Program-made: the position numbers and the translations under genes
The notes under the pieces: model-generated
The model's database searches: none
Seen by the model: only the letters and a program-made list of their open reading frames with translations
What the model was told of the DNA's origin: nothing
Shown here: positions 8,460 to 16,133 of the stretch, piece after piece
Layout of the letters: every line of letters starts with the position of its first letter
Position numbering within the stretch: position 1 is the stretch's first letter
Assembly: GCA_016719855.1 (NCBI GenBank)
Contig: JADJYH010000048.1
Location: 1 to 36,219, forward strand
Reading direction: 5' to 3'
Length of the DNA stretch: 36,219 bases
Origin: Saprospiraceae bacterium
Lineage (GTDB): Bacteria > Bacteroidota > Bacteroidia > Chitinophagales > Saprospiraceae

Positions 8460-9952
8460 GTAACAGTTTAGCACCCCATAAATGGGGATTGAAATATTAT
8501 TTTTACGTCCTTTAAATTGAAGTTGCCAAACGACATATCATCCTGTCACGATTTGATTTTGCAGCAACAAGAACAAATCACGGCCTTGCAAAAGCAAGTC
8601 GCCATCCTTATGGCGAACCAGGCAGCGCTGACCGAACGTTTGAACAAGAACAGCAGGAACAGCCACAAGCCCCCTTCTTCCGACGGCCTGCAAAAGCCTG
8701 CATCAAGGCCTGCATTTGCCAGGAACAAGGGCAGGAAGCCCGGCGGCAAGCCCGGCCACAAGGGCAGGACACTGGAAATCTGCGAGCAGCCCGACCATTT
8801 CAACGAACTGCTCCCCGACAAATGCACCTGCGGGCATGTGCTGGACAAATCAAGGGCCAGGGTCGTCGAGGTCAGGCAGGTCTTCGACCTGCCCCAGCCA
8901 AGGCTGGAGGTGACGGAACACATCGTGCTGAGCTGCAGCTGCGAAAGGTGCGGCAGCTACAACCAGGGTGCCTTCCCGGACGGGGTGAACGCCCGCCTGC
9001 AATACGGCACGGGGGTGAGGGCACTGGTGGTACTGCTGAACGTGGCGTTCAAGCTGCCGGTGAAAAAGGTGCAGATACTCTTCGAGGACCTGTACGGCCT
9101 TGCCATCAACCCAGCCACCATCATCGGTTCCACCCGCAGATGCTTTGAGCGGTTGGGCCCGGTGGAGAGGCTGCTCAGGGACAGCCTACTGCAAAGCATG
9201 GTCAACCATTTGGACGAGACGGGGCTGAGGGTGGCGGGAAGCCTGCACTGGCTGCACACCTGCTGCAACGGGCTGTTCACCTACCTTTTCGTGCACGCAA
9301 AACGGGGCACGGAAGCCTTGCAGGGGGCCTCATCCAACCTGCCCGTGTTCAAGGGCTGGGCGGTCCACGACTGCTGGGGCAGCTACTTCGGGTTCGACGG
9401 GTGCCGCCACGCCGTATGCGGTGCGCACCTGCTGAGGGAACTGGCCGCCCTGGAAGAAAACGGCACGGCCTGGGCAGCCTGGTTCAGGAGGTACCTGCTC
9501 GCCTTGTACCGTTTGTCCGACCATGGGAAGGGCAGCCTTGCGGCCGTGGAACAGGAAAAGGCACTCCGCCTTTTTGGCAAAATATGGGAGAATGCGGACA
9601 TGGCCGAGCCGCTGCCCCGTAAATCGGCAAGTGGCAGGGGAAAGCCCAAGGCAACCAAAGGCCGCAACCTGTTGCTGCGCCTCAGAAAGCACCAGGCGGC
9701 AGTAATTGCTTTTGCCTTCCATGAAGAAGTGCCCTTTACCAATAACCAAGCGGAAAGGGACTTGCGCCCAGCCAAGACAAAGCAAAAGGTGTCAGGTTCA
9801 TTCAGGACACTTGTAGGTGCTCAAGTTTATGCTCGCATATTCAGCTTTATATCCACAGCTCGCAAGCATCAATCCAGGGTTTTCAATGAACTTAAAAATG
9901 CTTTTGAAGGCAATACTTTTTTAAATAAGGCTTGCCCCTCCTAAACAGTTAC
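8460..9952 (+). mobile_element. IS66-family insertion sequence, 1493 bp, intact
   Basis: The ends are GTAACAGTTTAG (8460-8471) and its partner CTAAACAGTTAC (9941-9952), inverted repeats with one mismatch that start with the family's GTAA. Exact 8-bp direct repeats flank it. It contains only the large transposase gene and lacks tnpA and tnpB, which fits the single-gene ISBst12-type subgroup. A 6-bp hairpin (CCCCAT/ATGGGG, 8474-8487) sits between the left end and the gene. The element is GC-rich compared with the AT-rich cassette it entered, so it is a later arrival. Confidence 0.95.
8517..9944 (+). CDS. IS66-family transposase
   Basis: A 475-residue DDE transposase. It has an N-terminal coiled coil (about 12-45, QQQEQITALQKQVAIL), a basic KPPSSDG...GRKPGGKPGHKGR stretch (about 52-83), and a zinc-binding segment (CTCGHVL ... 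SCSCERCG). The catalytic core shows acidic residues in HLDETGLRV and VHDCWGSYFGF, a CGAHLLREL motif, and the glutamate in FTNNQAERDLR. It then ends with the usual KVSGSFRT and a C-terminal ARIFSFISTARKH. The start I accept is TTG at 8517 (reads MKLPNDISS); no ATG is better placed. The stop codon lies in the right inverted repeat. It is uninterrupted and probably functional. Confidence 0.95.
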   Translation: MKLPNDISSCHDLILQQQEQITALQKQVAILMANQAALTERLNKNSRNSHKPPSSDGLQKPASRPAFARNKGRKPGGKPGHKGRTLEICEQPDHFNELLPDKCTCGHVLDKSRARVVEVRQVFDLPQPRLEVTEHIVLSCSCERCGSYNQGAFPDGVNARLQYGTGVRALVVLLNVAFKLPVKKVQILFEDLYGLAINPATIIGSTRRCFERLGPVERLLRDSLLQSMVNHLDETGLRVAGSLHWLHTCCNGLFTYLFVHAKRGTEALQGASSNLPVFKGWAVHDCWGSYFGFDGCRHAVCGAHLLRELAALEENGTAWAAWFRRYLLALYRLSDHGKGSLAAVEQEKALRLFGKIWENADMAEPLPRKSASGRGKPKATKGRNLLLRLRKHQAAVIAFAFHEEVPFTNNQAERDLRPAKTKQKVSGSFRTLVGAQVYARIFSFISTARKHQSRVFNELKNAFEGNTFLNKACPS

Positions 9953-9960
9953 GAATTTTC
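9953..9960. repeat. IS66 target-site duplication, right copy
   Basis: GAATTTTC, identical to 8452-8459. On the minus strand it reads GAAAATTC, the Lys-Phe codons at the DUF2306 junction. Confidence 0.95.
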
Positions 9961-10236
9961 CAGCTAATCGATGCCAACGCCTGAAACGGTTTCTGAAATA
10001 GGGCCAAAATTGAAGAGGGCCTAAAACCAAGGTACAAGTGGCGCCAGAAAAATGTACAATAAGCCACCATTTTTCACCCTCTTGTCTCGGGCCTAGAGTT
10101 CCTTTGAAGTATGGTGATACGCTATTGAAATAAAAATAAAAGGATACGATTAGGACAGCAATCCAAAATACGATTGTGAGCATTTTTTTATAAAAGCTAT
10201 TTTTCATTTTCCTGTATATCAATTGGGGTGCCACTA

Positions 10237-10382
10237 GCTTGCTGCCAACGTTTCGGGGCTTGGCAAAGGTGGCGATTTTCACCACAAATGTTGATGCGGA
10301 GAACCAATGTTTGATTATCTACAAAAGTGTTTACGGAGCACTGAACCGCCACTTTTGCCAAACCCGTGTTAGCGGTAGTTGT
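10237..10382 (-). other. attC-like site between RibD-like gene and DUF2306
   Basis: This is the clearest site. On + the DUF2306 start core is GCTTGCTGCCAAC (10237-10249) and the RibD-cassette R'' core is GTTAGCGGTAGTTGT (10368-10382). The arms GGGCTTGGCAAAGGTGGCG (about 10256-10274) and CGCCACTTTTGCCAAACCC (about 10347-10365) pair over 19 bp with only two G-T wobbles. The spacer between them is about 70 nt. The layout R''-L''-spacer-L'-R' is that of an integron attC. Confidence 0.75.
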
Positions 10383-10384
10383 TC

Positions 10385-11005
10385 TCATTTCTTCGTCAGT
10401 TTATATTTCAAATGTGTTGTTAAGTCGGAAGGTATTATTTCTACAATTTGAATATCATAAATGTCCTTGTCAATACCGTCAAACAGTCTGATACCACTTC
10501 CTAAAAAAACAGGTGCAATGTGAATGAAAAATTCGTCAACTAGCCCTGAATTCAGAAATTGTTGAATAGTATTCGCTCCACCTTGAATTCTTATGTCTTT
10601 TCCTTTGGCTGATTGTCTTGCTTTTTCTAATGCACTATGTATTCCGTCATTAATAAAATAAAAAGTTGTTGTCCCTTTTTGAACCCAAGGTTCCCGTTTT
10701 TCGTGTGTCAGCACATAAACATCTGCTTTGTATAAATCTTCCGGCCAACTGACTTCGCCTTCTTCAAACATTCGTTTTCCCATAATGTAAGAACCTGTTC
10801 TTGCAATTGTCTCTCTAATAAATTTACCATCAGGTCCGTCTTCATTACCGCCTTCCATTCCTAAGTGTTCCCAAAATGCTTTTTGATTAAGCATCCACGT
10901 GTGAATTTTTCCTGATACACCGCCCATTGGGTTGCTTGGACTTCTGTTGTCGCCTGCGAAAAAGCCGTCAAGGGATATTCCGCTGTCAAAGATAATTTTG
11001 CTCAT
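10385..11005 (-). CDS. RibD C-terminal / dihydrofolate-reductase-like protein
   Basis: A 206-residue stand-alone member of the RibD_C (PF01872) group, which has the dihydrofolate-reductase fold and presumably binds NADPH. Visible family signs: MSKIIFDSGISLDGFFAGD at the N-terminus, GSYIMGKRMFEEGE (about 92-105), YVLTHEKREPW, and the nucleotide-binding IRIQGGANTIQQFLNSGLVDE (about 139-159), then IAPVFLGSGIRLFDGI. Stand-alone members have unknown substrates; trimethoprim resistance should not be assumed. The stop lies 2 bp from the R'' core of its attC-like site. The start follows the cassette start core by about 65 bp. Intact. Confidence 0.88.
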   Translation of the reverse strand: MSKIIFDSGISLDGFFAGDNRSPSNPMGGVSGKIHTWMLNQKAFWEHLGMEGGNEDGPDGKFIRETIARTGSYIMGKRMFEEGEVSWPEDLYKADVYVLTHEKREPWVQKGTTTFYFINDGIHSALEKARQSAKGKDIRIQGGANTIQQFLNSGLVDEFFIHIAPVFLGSGIRLFDGIDKDIYDIQIVEIIPSDLTTHLKYKLTKK

Positions 11006-11068
11006 TTTTATTTATTGTTCGTCATATTTAATTTTTGTCCGTTGATTCGATTTTTGCATTGTCGCTAT

Positions 11069-11110
11069 ACAATTACCGCTAACGTGCTAACATACGCACC
11101 TTCACAGGTT
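11069..11110 (-). other. cassette start core / half attC-like site upstream of the RibD-like gene
   Basis: ACAATTACCGCTAAC (11069-11083, +) is the start core of the RibD-like cassette, followed by GTGCTAACATACGCACCTTC, which should be the L' arm. I find no matching L''/R'' arm to the right, so this site is truncated where the cassette run ends. Confidence 0.5.
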
Positions 11111-11605
11111 GCACACAAAGCTAAAACATACTCTTGACATTTGCCAATTCAGGTTTGAATGTTTTTCAGGGATCAGAAAATCAGTGGTTTATGAATAGGG
11201 AAAAATGATTTCCACTTACCCGGCAATACAAACTGCTCATCTTGTCAACCCCCGAGCAGTGCAAGACAATGGGTGTTCTGCTAAAGCGCTGGAAGAGCTG
11301 CTGCGCTAAACGCTTGCTGAAACTATGGGTTAATTTATTGACACATAGGTACTGCTGGGTTTGAAATGTGGAAGACTTGCACCAACGGGTGCGCCGCAAA
11401 AATGGTTTATGCCCAATGAAAGATATTATTGCTCGTGATAAGCGCTGCGGCCAGAGGCCGCTACGCTTTCCACGGCTAAAAATTAGGCGAGTGAACAAAA
11501 TCAAACTTGAAGCTATATAGATTATAAATAGCTCGCTCGAATTCTTTAAGACTTTATTATCGAATTCGGTTAGTATACATTCCAAAAACTTAAAAATTAA
11601 TCACC
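11111..11605. other. intergenic block carrying a dispersed repeat
   Basis: No convincing gene. A minus-strand frame of 134 codons (11181-11585) crosses a repeat that is non-coding in its other copy and resembles nothing I know. The repeat at 11250-11389 is annotated separately. Confidence 0.5.
11250..11389 (+). repeat. 140-bp dispersed repeat, copy 1
   Basis: From CCCCGAGCAGTGCAAGACAA to GAAGACTTGCACCAACGGG it aligns without large gaps to 15106-15246 in the same orientation, roughly nine bases in ten identical. The copies keep no shared long reading frame. The two copies enclose the block that separates the two cassette runs. Confidence 0.85.
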
Positions 11606-11935
11606 ATGATTTCATTCCTTTTTCATTATTCTTGGTGCTTCAGGCCGGCAAGCACAGAGACGACATGCCCCAGCCATCAAATGTCCACGTGACTTCAAGA
11701 GCGCTGGTGCCATACATTCGATTGGGACAATGTCATTGGTCCTACCAATGTCACTTACAAAGTGCAATACGTGAGGTTAGCTGATAGTTACACCAGTCCC
11801 GTTTATTCAAATGGGAGCTCAGATTATGGCTTTAGCAATATGCAAGCTGGCGATTATGAATTCTATTTTTGGACAGATTGTGGCGAAGAAGGCTTGAGCG
11901 AAGCCATCGTAATTGAAGATATCGTCGAAAATTAA
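11606..11935 (+). pseudogene. small fibronectin-type-III-like secreted protein, frame-broken
   Basis: The last 200 bp read FDWDNVIGPTNVTYKVQYVR, then LADSYTSPVYSNGSSDYGFS and a final YEFYFWTDCGEEGLSEAIVI, the shape of one FN3 domain. Upstream, PQPSNVHVTSRA continues the domain in another frame, and a hydrophobic stretch near the ATG at 11606 (HSFFIILGA in a third frame) may be a signal peptide. At least two indels are needed to join them. The strong terminator at 11942 supports the gene's orientation and end. Function unknown; probably exported. Confidence 0.6.
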
Positions 11936-11941
11936 TCAGTC

Positions 11942-11972
11942 AAGAAAGCCCCTTAGTTGGGGCTTTCTTTTT
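11942..11972 (+). terminator. rho-independent terminator
   Basis: AAGAAAGCCCC and GGGGCTTTCTTTTT form an 11-bp stem around a TTAGT-type loop, 7 bp after the FN3 gene stop. The A-rich 5' side allows bidirectional use. Confidence 0.9.
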
Positions 11973-12135
11973 ATAAATCTTTTATACGCTCCACTATCCA
12001 AGCTTTTTTAGGTACATGGGTTTGGATGATATTTCCTCCATTATTTTGGCTTTAACTGTTTTATTCCAAGTATACTCATATTTATGCTTTGGCCATACTT
12101 AGCATTGAAAAATGAGGTTTTTATACCAAGTCTTC

Positions 12136-13399
12136 CTAACTAAAGATAAATTCTTTTCCTTTTACAAATTTATCAAATGCCTTGGCGAATGAAGTAAAAA
12201 CAGTATAGTACGAACTGTCGTTTTTTAAGAATAATTCAAAATAGCATCGCAACAATATATTTTTGGAGGAAAGTAATTTGTTAAAATTTTGAAATGAGAA
12301 ATTAAGCAATAACTCAACTACCTGCACATATTCCTTTTGGTGGAAATAGAGGTAAACAAAGCTTAAAGTTGTCGTTTCTGTTCTTACCTCTTCTGGCAGG
12401 TATTTTTCATAATCGAGAATGAACTGTTTTGCCCAAGCAAATTCTTTTAAGCCAGATGCTGTGGAGACAATATTAAGAAAGGTGCTGTCAGAAATATTGC
12501 CAGCAGTAAACAATGCTTCCTGCACGAGTCCTAATTTATATAGCTTCATTAATTGTGGTCGAAATACAATCTCTCCTTTGTTCGTTTGGTTAATTGCAAA
12601 ATTCAACAAATGCAAAGCCCAAATTGCCTGTCAGCATCTGAAAGTCCTTTTTCCAAATCGGTGAAAAAGACGAAAGCTGTTTGAAAAGCTTCCATCGTGG
12701 GAGGCTGCGTCAAAAGGTCGAATACCTTTACATAGATTTTCAGATAGTCCAAAGTCCGCAATTCCCCTTGCTTAACAAGCCCACTTACTTCATTGATCAA
12801 GCGGATGGGCGAGGCACCGACAACCATGTTCTCAGCTACTTTCAAGTCGCAGGCAAGGCGCAGTTTTTCAGCGAAATGGTAGTGGTCCAAATCGTCCATC
12901 GCCGATTGCAGCTTGTCGAGGTTGTCCACTTGTAGTTTGGGGTGGTGGTAGAATTGAAGGCTGGCCAGCATCCGCTCCCTTGGTGCATCTGCCGATTTTT
13001 GGGATTGGGTCGCCAGCTTTTGGGAAAGTTCGGTTGCGTTCTTTTCGAATCTGTTGTAAAGATTGCGATTGCCATAGGCTGTTGTCAGCAATTTTTGACG
13101 GGTGGTTTCCGCTTTTTGTAGTTCAAGCCAGACCAGGTATTCCTCGGTCAGCTTGTTCATCTTGAAGACGAGGTTTCTCCATTTTGCGTCATTGTAGGCT
13201 TGTCCAGCGAACACTTTTTCGTACAAAGATTCTCGGTTCATCCCCTAGCATCGAAACTAGGGTAGTGTCTCGTCAAAGCCTCAAATAGTAGAACGAGGTT
13301 GGTATCGGTGTTGAAAAATCGGATTGCGTAAACCTACGTAGGTACTTGAACTCCTCGTTGGACAATGTTTTAAGATTTTACAAGTTTTGAGTCTTGCAT
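12136..13399 (-). CDS. conserved hypothetical protein (~420 aa), frame-disrupted
   Basis: Three pieces in neighbouring frames form one alpha-helical protein: a start at 13399 (MQDSKLVK, then LSNEEFKYLRRFTQSDFFNT and LVLLFEALTRHYPSF), the middle 12603-13241 (NRESLYEKVFAGQAYNDAKW, RNLVFKMNKLTEEYL), and the C-terminal part 12136-12610 (HLLNFAINQTNKGEIVFRPQ ... FAKAFDKFVKGKEFIFS). Indels near 13375, 13300-13250 and 12610 break it. It resembles a Bacteroidota-specific family of unknown function with an N-terminal EEF..L..F..S.FFN motif and TPR-like helices behind; I know no role for it. The gene is AT-richer than the surroundings to its right. Confidence 0.7.
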
Positions 13400-13699
13400 T
13401 TCGATTGTTTTAAAATGACAAAAATGCGAACCTAATTTAAACTAAACCACTGAAAAACAAGTGATTGCAAAAAATATTTAAAATTGAACCTGTCAATTTT
13501 TGCCAACAAAATTACCAAAATGTCCAATCATAACAATACCTATGTTCGTAGTTTTGACTTGTCAGAAAAAGGAAGGCAATTTTACAAGGCATAGAAATTC
13601 AAATTTCAGAATAAACAAAATAGCAATTTCAAATTCGACCCCTTTAATTCTTAAAGAGAATCGTAGCCTATTTGGCAAATGCGACCCTGAACGTCAGGT

Positions 13700-13756
13700 A
13701 GTGAAGGAGGCTAGCAGCACAATTAGTGCGCTACCCCTGCTAGCCAACTTCTCACT
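13700..13756. repeat. 57-bp imperfect hairpin
   Basis: AGTGAAGGAGGCTAGCAG (13700-13717) pairs with CTGCTAGCCAACTTCTCACT (13737-13756) with a two-base bulge; a small GCAC/GTGC stem lies in the loop. It is not followed by a T-run. Confidence 0.7.
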
Positions 13757-13815
13757 TGATAGCCTGTCGTCGCACACTATGAGCTCCCTTTTTATCAGAA
13801 CACTTAAGCATCAAA

Positions 13816-13971
13816 GGTTCGTGAGGTTTTTGGTTTCAAGTTTCAGGGAAAAGTCTGCTTACATCATTTTTGACAAGGTTGATTTGCCAAAGAAGCCATT
13901 TCAATAATGCCATTCATTCTCAAATTAGCAGGAAACCCCGTGAAACCCGAAACTTGAAACCTTCACGAACC
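13816..13971. repeat. 156-bp element with inverted ends (MITE-like)
   Basis: The left end reads GGTTCGTGAGG and then GGTTTCAAGTTTC. The right end reads GAAACTTGAAACC and then TTCACGAACC. The arms pair over about 22 bases with a six-base interruption. No coding capacity. Confidence 0.65.
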
Positions 13972-14079
13972 ATTGAGCATCAATCATTTCAAAAAATCTT
14001 TGGACAATTTACTTATCAGTACTTCAACAAACATGAAGAAAACGATAAAATGGCAGCGTAACAATTAAAACCGATAGCC

Positions 14080-14604
14080 GTGACAACGACAAGATTCAAT
14101 CAAAACCTCGACCAAATCCAAAACCTTCTTTTCGCCTTCGCAGTGAACCTGACCAACAACCGTGAAGACGCAAAAGACCTCTATCAAGATACCGTGATGC
14201 GTGCCTTCGCCTGTCAGGACAGGTTCGAAGATGGCACCAACTTCAAGGCTTGGTGCACCACCATCATGCGCAACTGCTTCATCAACGAATACCGCAAGCG
14301 CCGCACTCGCAACCGAGTTGTGCAACCAATGGAAGTCAATTCCGAGTTCGCCTTCAGTCAGGCCGCCAGAAACGATGCAGGCACCATCATTATGATGAAA
14401 GAGCTTCGCATCATGCTCGATACAATAGACGACAACCACAGGGTGCCCTTCGAGATGTTCTTCAACGGCTTTGGGTACCAGGAAATTTCCGAGCAGCTCC
14501 ACCTGCCGATGGGCACCGTCAAGAGCCGTATCTTCTTCGCCCGCAAGAAAATGAAAGACATGATTCAATGCAGCTACGGCATGGGGTATTTCCGAAGGGC
14601 GTAA
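14080..14604 (+). CDS. ECF-type RNA polymerase sigma factor
   Basis: A 174-residue sigma-70 family factor of the extracytoplasmic-function type. Region 2 spans about 10-80 (LLFAFAVNLTNNREDAKDLY, QDTVMRAFACQDRFEDGTNF, KAWCTTIMRNCFINEYRK). Region 4 spans about 112-162 (DDNHRVPFEMFFNGFGYQEI, SEQLHLPMGTVKSRIFFARK), with the DNA-contacting helix around MGTVKSRIFFARKK. I use the GTG at 14080 (TTTRFNQNLDQ follows); no in-frame ATG fits better. No anti-sigma gene lies next to it, and the gene stands alone between a long leader and a terminator at 14830. Its targets cannot be seen. Intact. Confidence 0.9.
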   Translation: MTTTRFNQNLDQIQNLLFAFAVNLTNNREDAKDLYQDTVMRAFACQDRFEDGTNFKAWCTTIMRNCFINEYRKRRTRNRVVQPMEVNSEFAFSQAARNDAGTIIMMKELRIMLDTIDDNHRVPFEMFFNGFGYQEISEQLHLPMGTVKSRIFFARKKMKDMIQCSYGMGYFRRA

Positions 14605-14698
14605 GCGGCAGTTTAAAAATCAATGCACCAATTTGATAACCATAAGCCGCATCATCAACGGCCATAAGCACAAGCGTTCCTTATGTAAAAAGACATAA

Positions 14699-14730
14699 GA
14701 TTGAAGGATTGAAGGATTGAAGGATTGAAT
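14699..14730 (+). repeat. four copies of an 8-bp tandem repeat
   Basis: GATTGAAG occurs three times followed by GATTGAAT, about 95 bp after the sigma-factor stop. Non-coding; could vary by slippage. Confidence 0.85.
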
Positions 14731-14829
14731 ATATAGGCTAAGAAATACCTGACGGATTGCAGGTATATCAAAACCAAGTTTGTGCCATTGTCCTGATTTT
14801 AGTTTTTGTGTTTAGTCAATAATAGTTCG

Positions 14830-14881
14830 CCCCTCTCCTTCTTAATTGCCAAAAATCGAGTACCGAAGGAGAGGGGTTTTT
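14830..14881 (+). terminator. rho-independent terminator downstream of the sigma factor
   Basis: CCCCTCTCCTTC (14830-14841) pairs perfectly with GAAGGAGAGGGG (14865-14876), followed by TTTTT. The loop is 23 nt. It is the first strong terminator after the sigma-factor gene, although 225 bp away. Confidence 0.8.
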
Positions 14882-15062
14882 CACCAAAAAATAGCGTATA
14901 AGAGCCTAGATGTTACCAGTTGCCGCAAGCCCTCCACAGCCTGATAGGAAAACACATCTTCCGTCACTAAAAAATAAAGCAGAAGTTTGAGCAAGTGTTG
15001 AGCGAAGCGGCACTTGCGGTCAGCTTTGCACATACATTATCAATGTGCTGACTTGAATTACC

Positions 15063-15095
15063 AGACTTCCGAAGTCTCGAAGACTTCGGAAGTCT
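15063..15095. repeat. perfect 15-bp hairpin
   Basis: AGACTTCCGAAGTCT and AGACTTCGGAAGTCT flank CGA; each arm is also nearly self-palindromic. It directly precedes the second copy of the 140-bp repeat. Confidence 0.85.
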
Positions 15096-15105
15096 TAAAC
15101 CCAAA

Positions 15106-15246
15106 CCCCGAGCAGTGCAAGACAATGGGTGTCCTGGTAAAGCGCCGCAAGAGCCGCTGCGCCAAACGCTTGCTGGAACCGTGGGTTAATCTATTGACAC
15201 TTAAGGTACTGCCGGGTTTGAAATGTGGAAGACTTGTGCCAACGGG
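15106..15246 (+). repeat. 140-bp dispersed repeat, copy 2
   Basis: Same-orientation copy of 11250-11389, from CCCCGAGCAGTGCAAGACAA to GAAGACTTGTGCCAACGGG. It ends 8 bp before the core of the attC-like site at 15254, so it abuts the end of the second cassette run. Confidence 0.85.
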
Positions 15247-15253
15247 GGAAAGT

Positions 15254-15325
15254 GGGGCTAACGGCTAGCATAAATGGCGTGAGGGCGCATAGCCCTCATG
15301 AACATTTTATGCTTTGTTCACTTCC
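15254..15325 (-). other. attC-like site after the EAD11 gene
   Basis: R'' core GTTCACTTCC (15316-15325) and outer core GGGGCTAAC (15254-15262) enclose arms AGCATAAATGGCGTGAGGGC (about 15267-15286) and GCCCTCATGAACATTTTATGCT (about 15291-15312). They pair with two interior mismatches and a 4-nt loop. At 72 bp it has the size of a compact attC. The cassette that should follow on the left is missing. Confidence 0.7.
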
Positions 15326-15329
15326 GTTT

Positions 15330-15687
15330 TCAATTTTTATTTTCTTTTTCGATTTTCGAAACTAAATCTAATATTGAGTAAGATATTTTATTTGATTGCA
15401 ATTTCTCTTCTTCTATATTTATTGTTCCTCTAATTTTTTCCAGTCTAATGTCTTCAAATCGGCTACTTAACATCAAAACTTCATTGCTATAATCTGTTTC
15501 AATTTCCTTTAGAAACGAGATACCTTTTTCCGTATTTCCATTTGATATCGCTTTCCTAATTCTTTTAAAGTGGGTTTCGAAAGTTCCGTCAACATAAGCT
15601 TTATTACTAATCAGAAATGATTGGTTTTTATCTGTGAGATTTACTTTCTTAATTATCGCTTTTGATATCGGGTTTTTTTAATTGCAT
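15330..15687 (-). CDS. effector-associated domain 11 (EAD11) protein, one frameshift
   Basis: EADs are small adaptor domains of bacterial conflict (defence) systems that pair like with like, joining sensors to effectors. From about residue 30 this product reads FKRIRKAISNGNTEKGISFL, then NEVLMLSSRFEDIRLEKIRG and TINIEEEKLQSNKISYSILD, the pattern of EAD11. The whole protein is about 118 residues, essentially one domain. The frame has no start: the ATG at 15687 (7 bp after the upstream stop) is out of phase by one base in a run of seven A's (T's at 15673-15679 on +). Removing one A gives MQLKNPISKAIIKKV. Slippage, error or decay are all possible. It lies in one cassette with the 138-aa gene before it, most likely its partner. 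Confidence 0.75.
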
Positions 15688-15694
15688 TGAATGT

Positions 15695-16111
15695 TCAAAA
15701 TAAATCTTCACCGCTTTTTAATTTCTTTTGTAATGCGAAAAATAATTGTGGAATTGAGTTTTTATCGTCAAAATAATCACTAATCCATATTATTGCCCAA
15801 TTATCAGTTTTAGGACTGAATGTAGCAAAATCGGTATCAATAATTAACAGAAATGGTTCTTGCTCATTCTGAATTCTTTCATTCAAATCGCCCCAATCTT
15901 TCCCTATGATTTGGTCTCCAGTCTCCCATTTGTTTTTGTCATAGGCTTGAACTATTAATCCTTCAACTCCTATATTTTCACCAAACTTTTCGAAATTTTT
16001 ATCAATTTCTTCTTTTATAGAAGTTTCGTAATCATTCCATGCGACCAGAAAAAATAGATAATTATAGTCTCCTAATTTTACTTTTTCGAATGATGATACT
16101 TTTGCTGACAT
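15695..16111 (-). CDS. unknown 138-aa protein, putative partner of the EAD11 protein
   Basis: I do not recognise the family. The start I choose is 16111 (MSAKVSSFEKVKLGDYNYLF); earlier ATGs lie inside the attC-like site. The protein alternates hydrophobic strands and helices as in a small alpha/beta (Rossmann-like) fold: YNYLFFLVAW (strand), GVEGLIVQAYD (strand), PFLLIIDTDFATFSP and NWAIIWISDYF (strands), then an amphipathic C-terminal helix IPQLFFALQKKLK. No catalytic motif or membrane segment is clear; acidic residues cluster at DTDFATF and SDYFDD. It sits 7 bp upstream of the EAD11 gene in the same cassette. That suggests the sensor or effector half of a conflict module, by inference only. 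Confidence 0.65.
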   Translation of the reverse strand: MSAKVSSFEKVKLGDYNYLFFLVAWNDYETSIKEEIDKNFEKFGENIGVEGLIVQAYDKNKWETGDQIIGKDWGDLNERIQNEQEPFLLIIDTDFATFSPKTDNWAIIWISDYFDDKNSIPQLFFALQKKLKSGEDLF

Positions 16112-16133
16112 ATAATTTTGATTTTTGTTTAAT

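Larger units (their letters stand above)
8068..10207 (-). pseudogene. DUF2306 membrane protein split by an IS66 element
   Basis: The N-terminal part (9953-10207, MKNSFYKKML...RWHRLAGKF) and C-terminal part (8068-8459) are two halves of one gene. Removing the IS and one copy of its 8-bp target duplication joins HRLAGKF to YIGGSIVSALMVFYLLS in frame, giving 212 residues. About six hydrophobic segments are visible (MLTIVFWIAVLIVSFYFYF, LLAIIWLFTTTLAFW, WVYPLMLTEFILVWW and others), fitting the DUF2306 family of uncharacterised inner-membrane proteins. The interrupted N-terminal frame runs to a stop at 9941 inside the element. Start at 10207 rather than 10285, because the upstream frame lies in the attC-like site. 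As it stands the gene is inactive. Confidence 0.85.
5789..11083 (-). mobile_element. integron-type gene-cassette array, segment 1 (arr, ArsR operon, DUF2306, RibD-like)
   Basis: Four minus-strand cassettes lie head to tail, each beginning at a core site and ending in an attC-like palindrome. The cassette starts pair with the R'' arm after their own genes: RibD-like 11069-11083 with 10368-10382 (14 of 15), DUF2306 10237-10249 with 8054-8066 (12 of 13), ArsR operon 7857-7871 with 6433-6448 (two substitutions and one extra base). This is the hallmark of a unit that circularises. The arr cassette starts at 6334 but lacks its own matching R''. An IS66 element later entered the DUF2306 cassette. 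No intact integrase lies in the window, so this is a cassette array without an adjacent integrase (CALIN-like). The integron assignment is inference from structure. Confidence 0.7.
13400..14079. other. gene-free region with two inverted repeats
   Basis: Reading frames here (for example 13500-13907) look random and cross both inverted repeats listed below, so I do not call them genes. The region separates the minus-strand hypothetical gene from the plus-strand sigma factor and should contain both promoters. Confidence 0.55.

Noticed and set aside
10385..11005. Trimethoprim-resistance dihydrofolate reductase (dfr)
   Set aside because: The fold group is RibD_C/DHFR-like, but the motifs are those of the stand-alone RibD_C branch, with no evidence for dihydrofolate as substrate.
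11181..11585. Minus-strand 134-codon frame between the RibD-like gene and the FN3 gene
   Set aside because: It crosses the 140-bp dispersed repeat, whose other copy is not open in that frame, and resembles no protein.
13500..14061. Two plus-strand frames before the sigma factor
   Set aside because: They run through two inverted repeats and have random composition.
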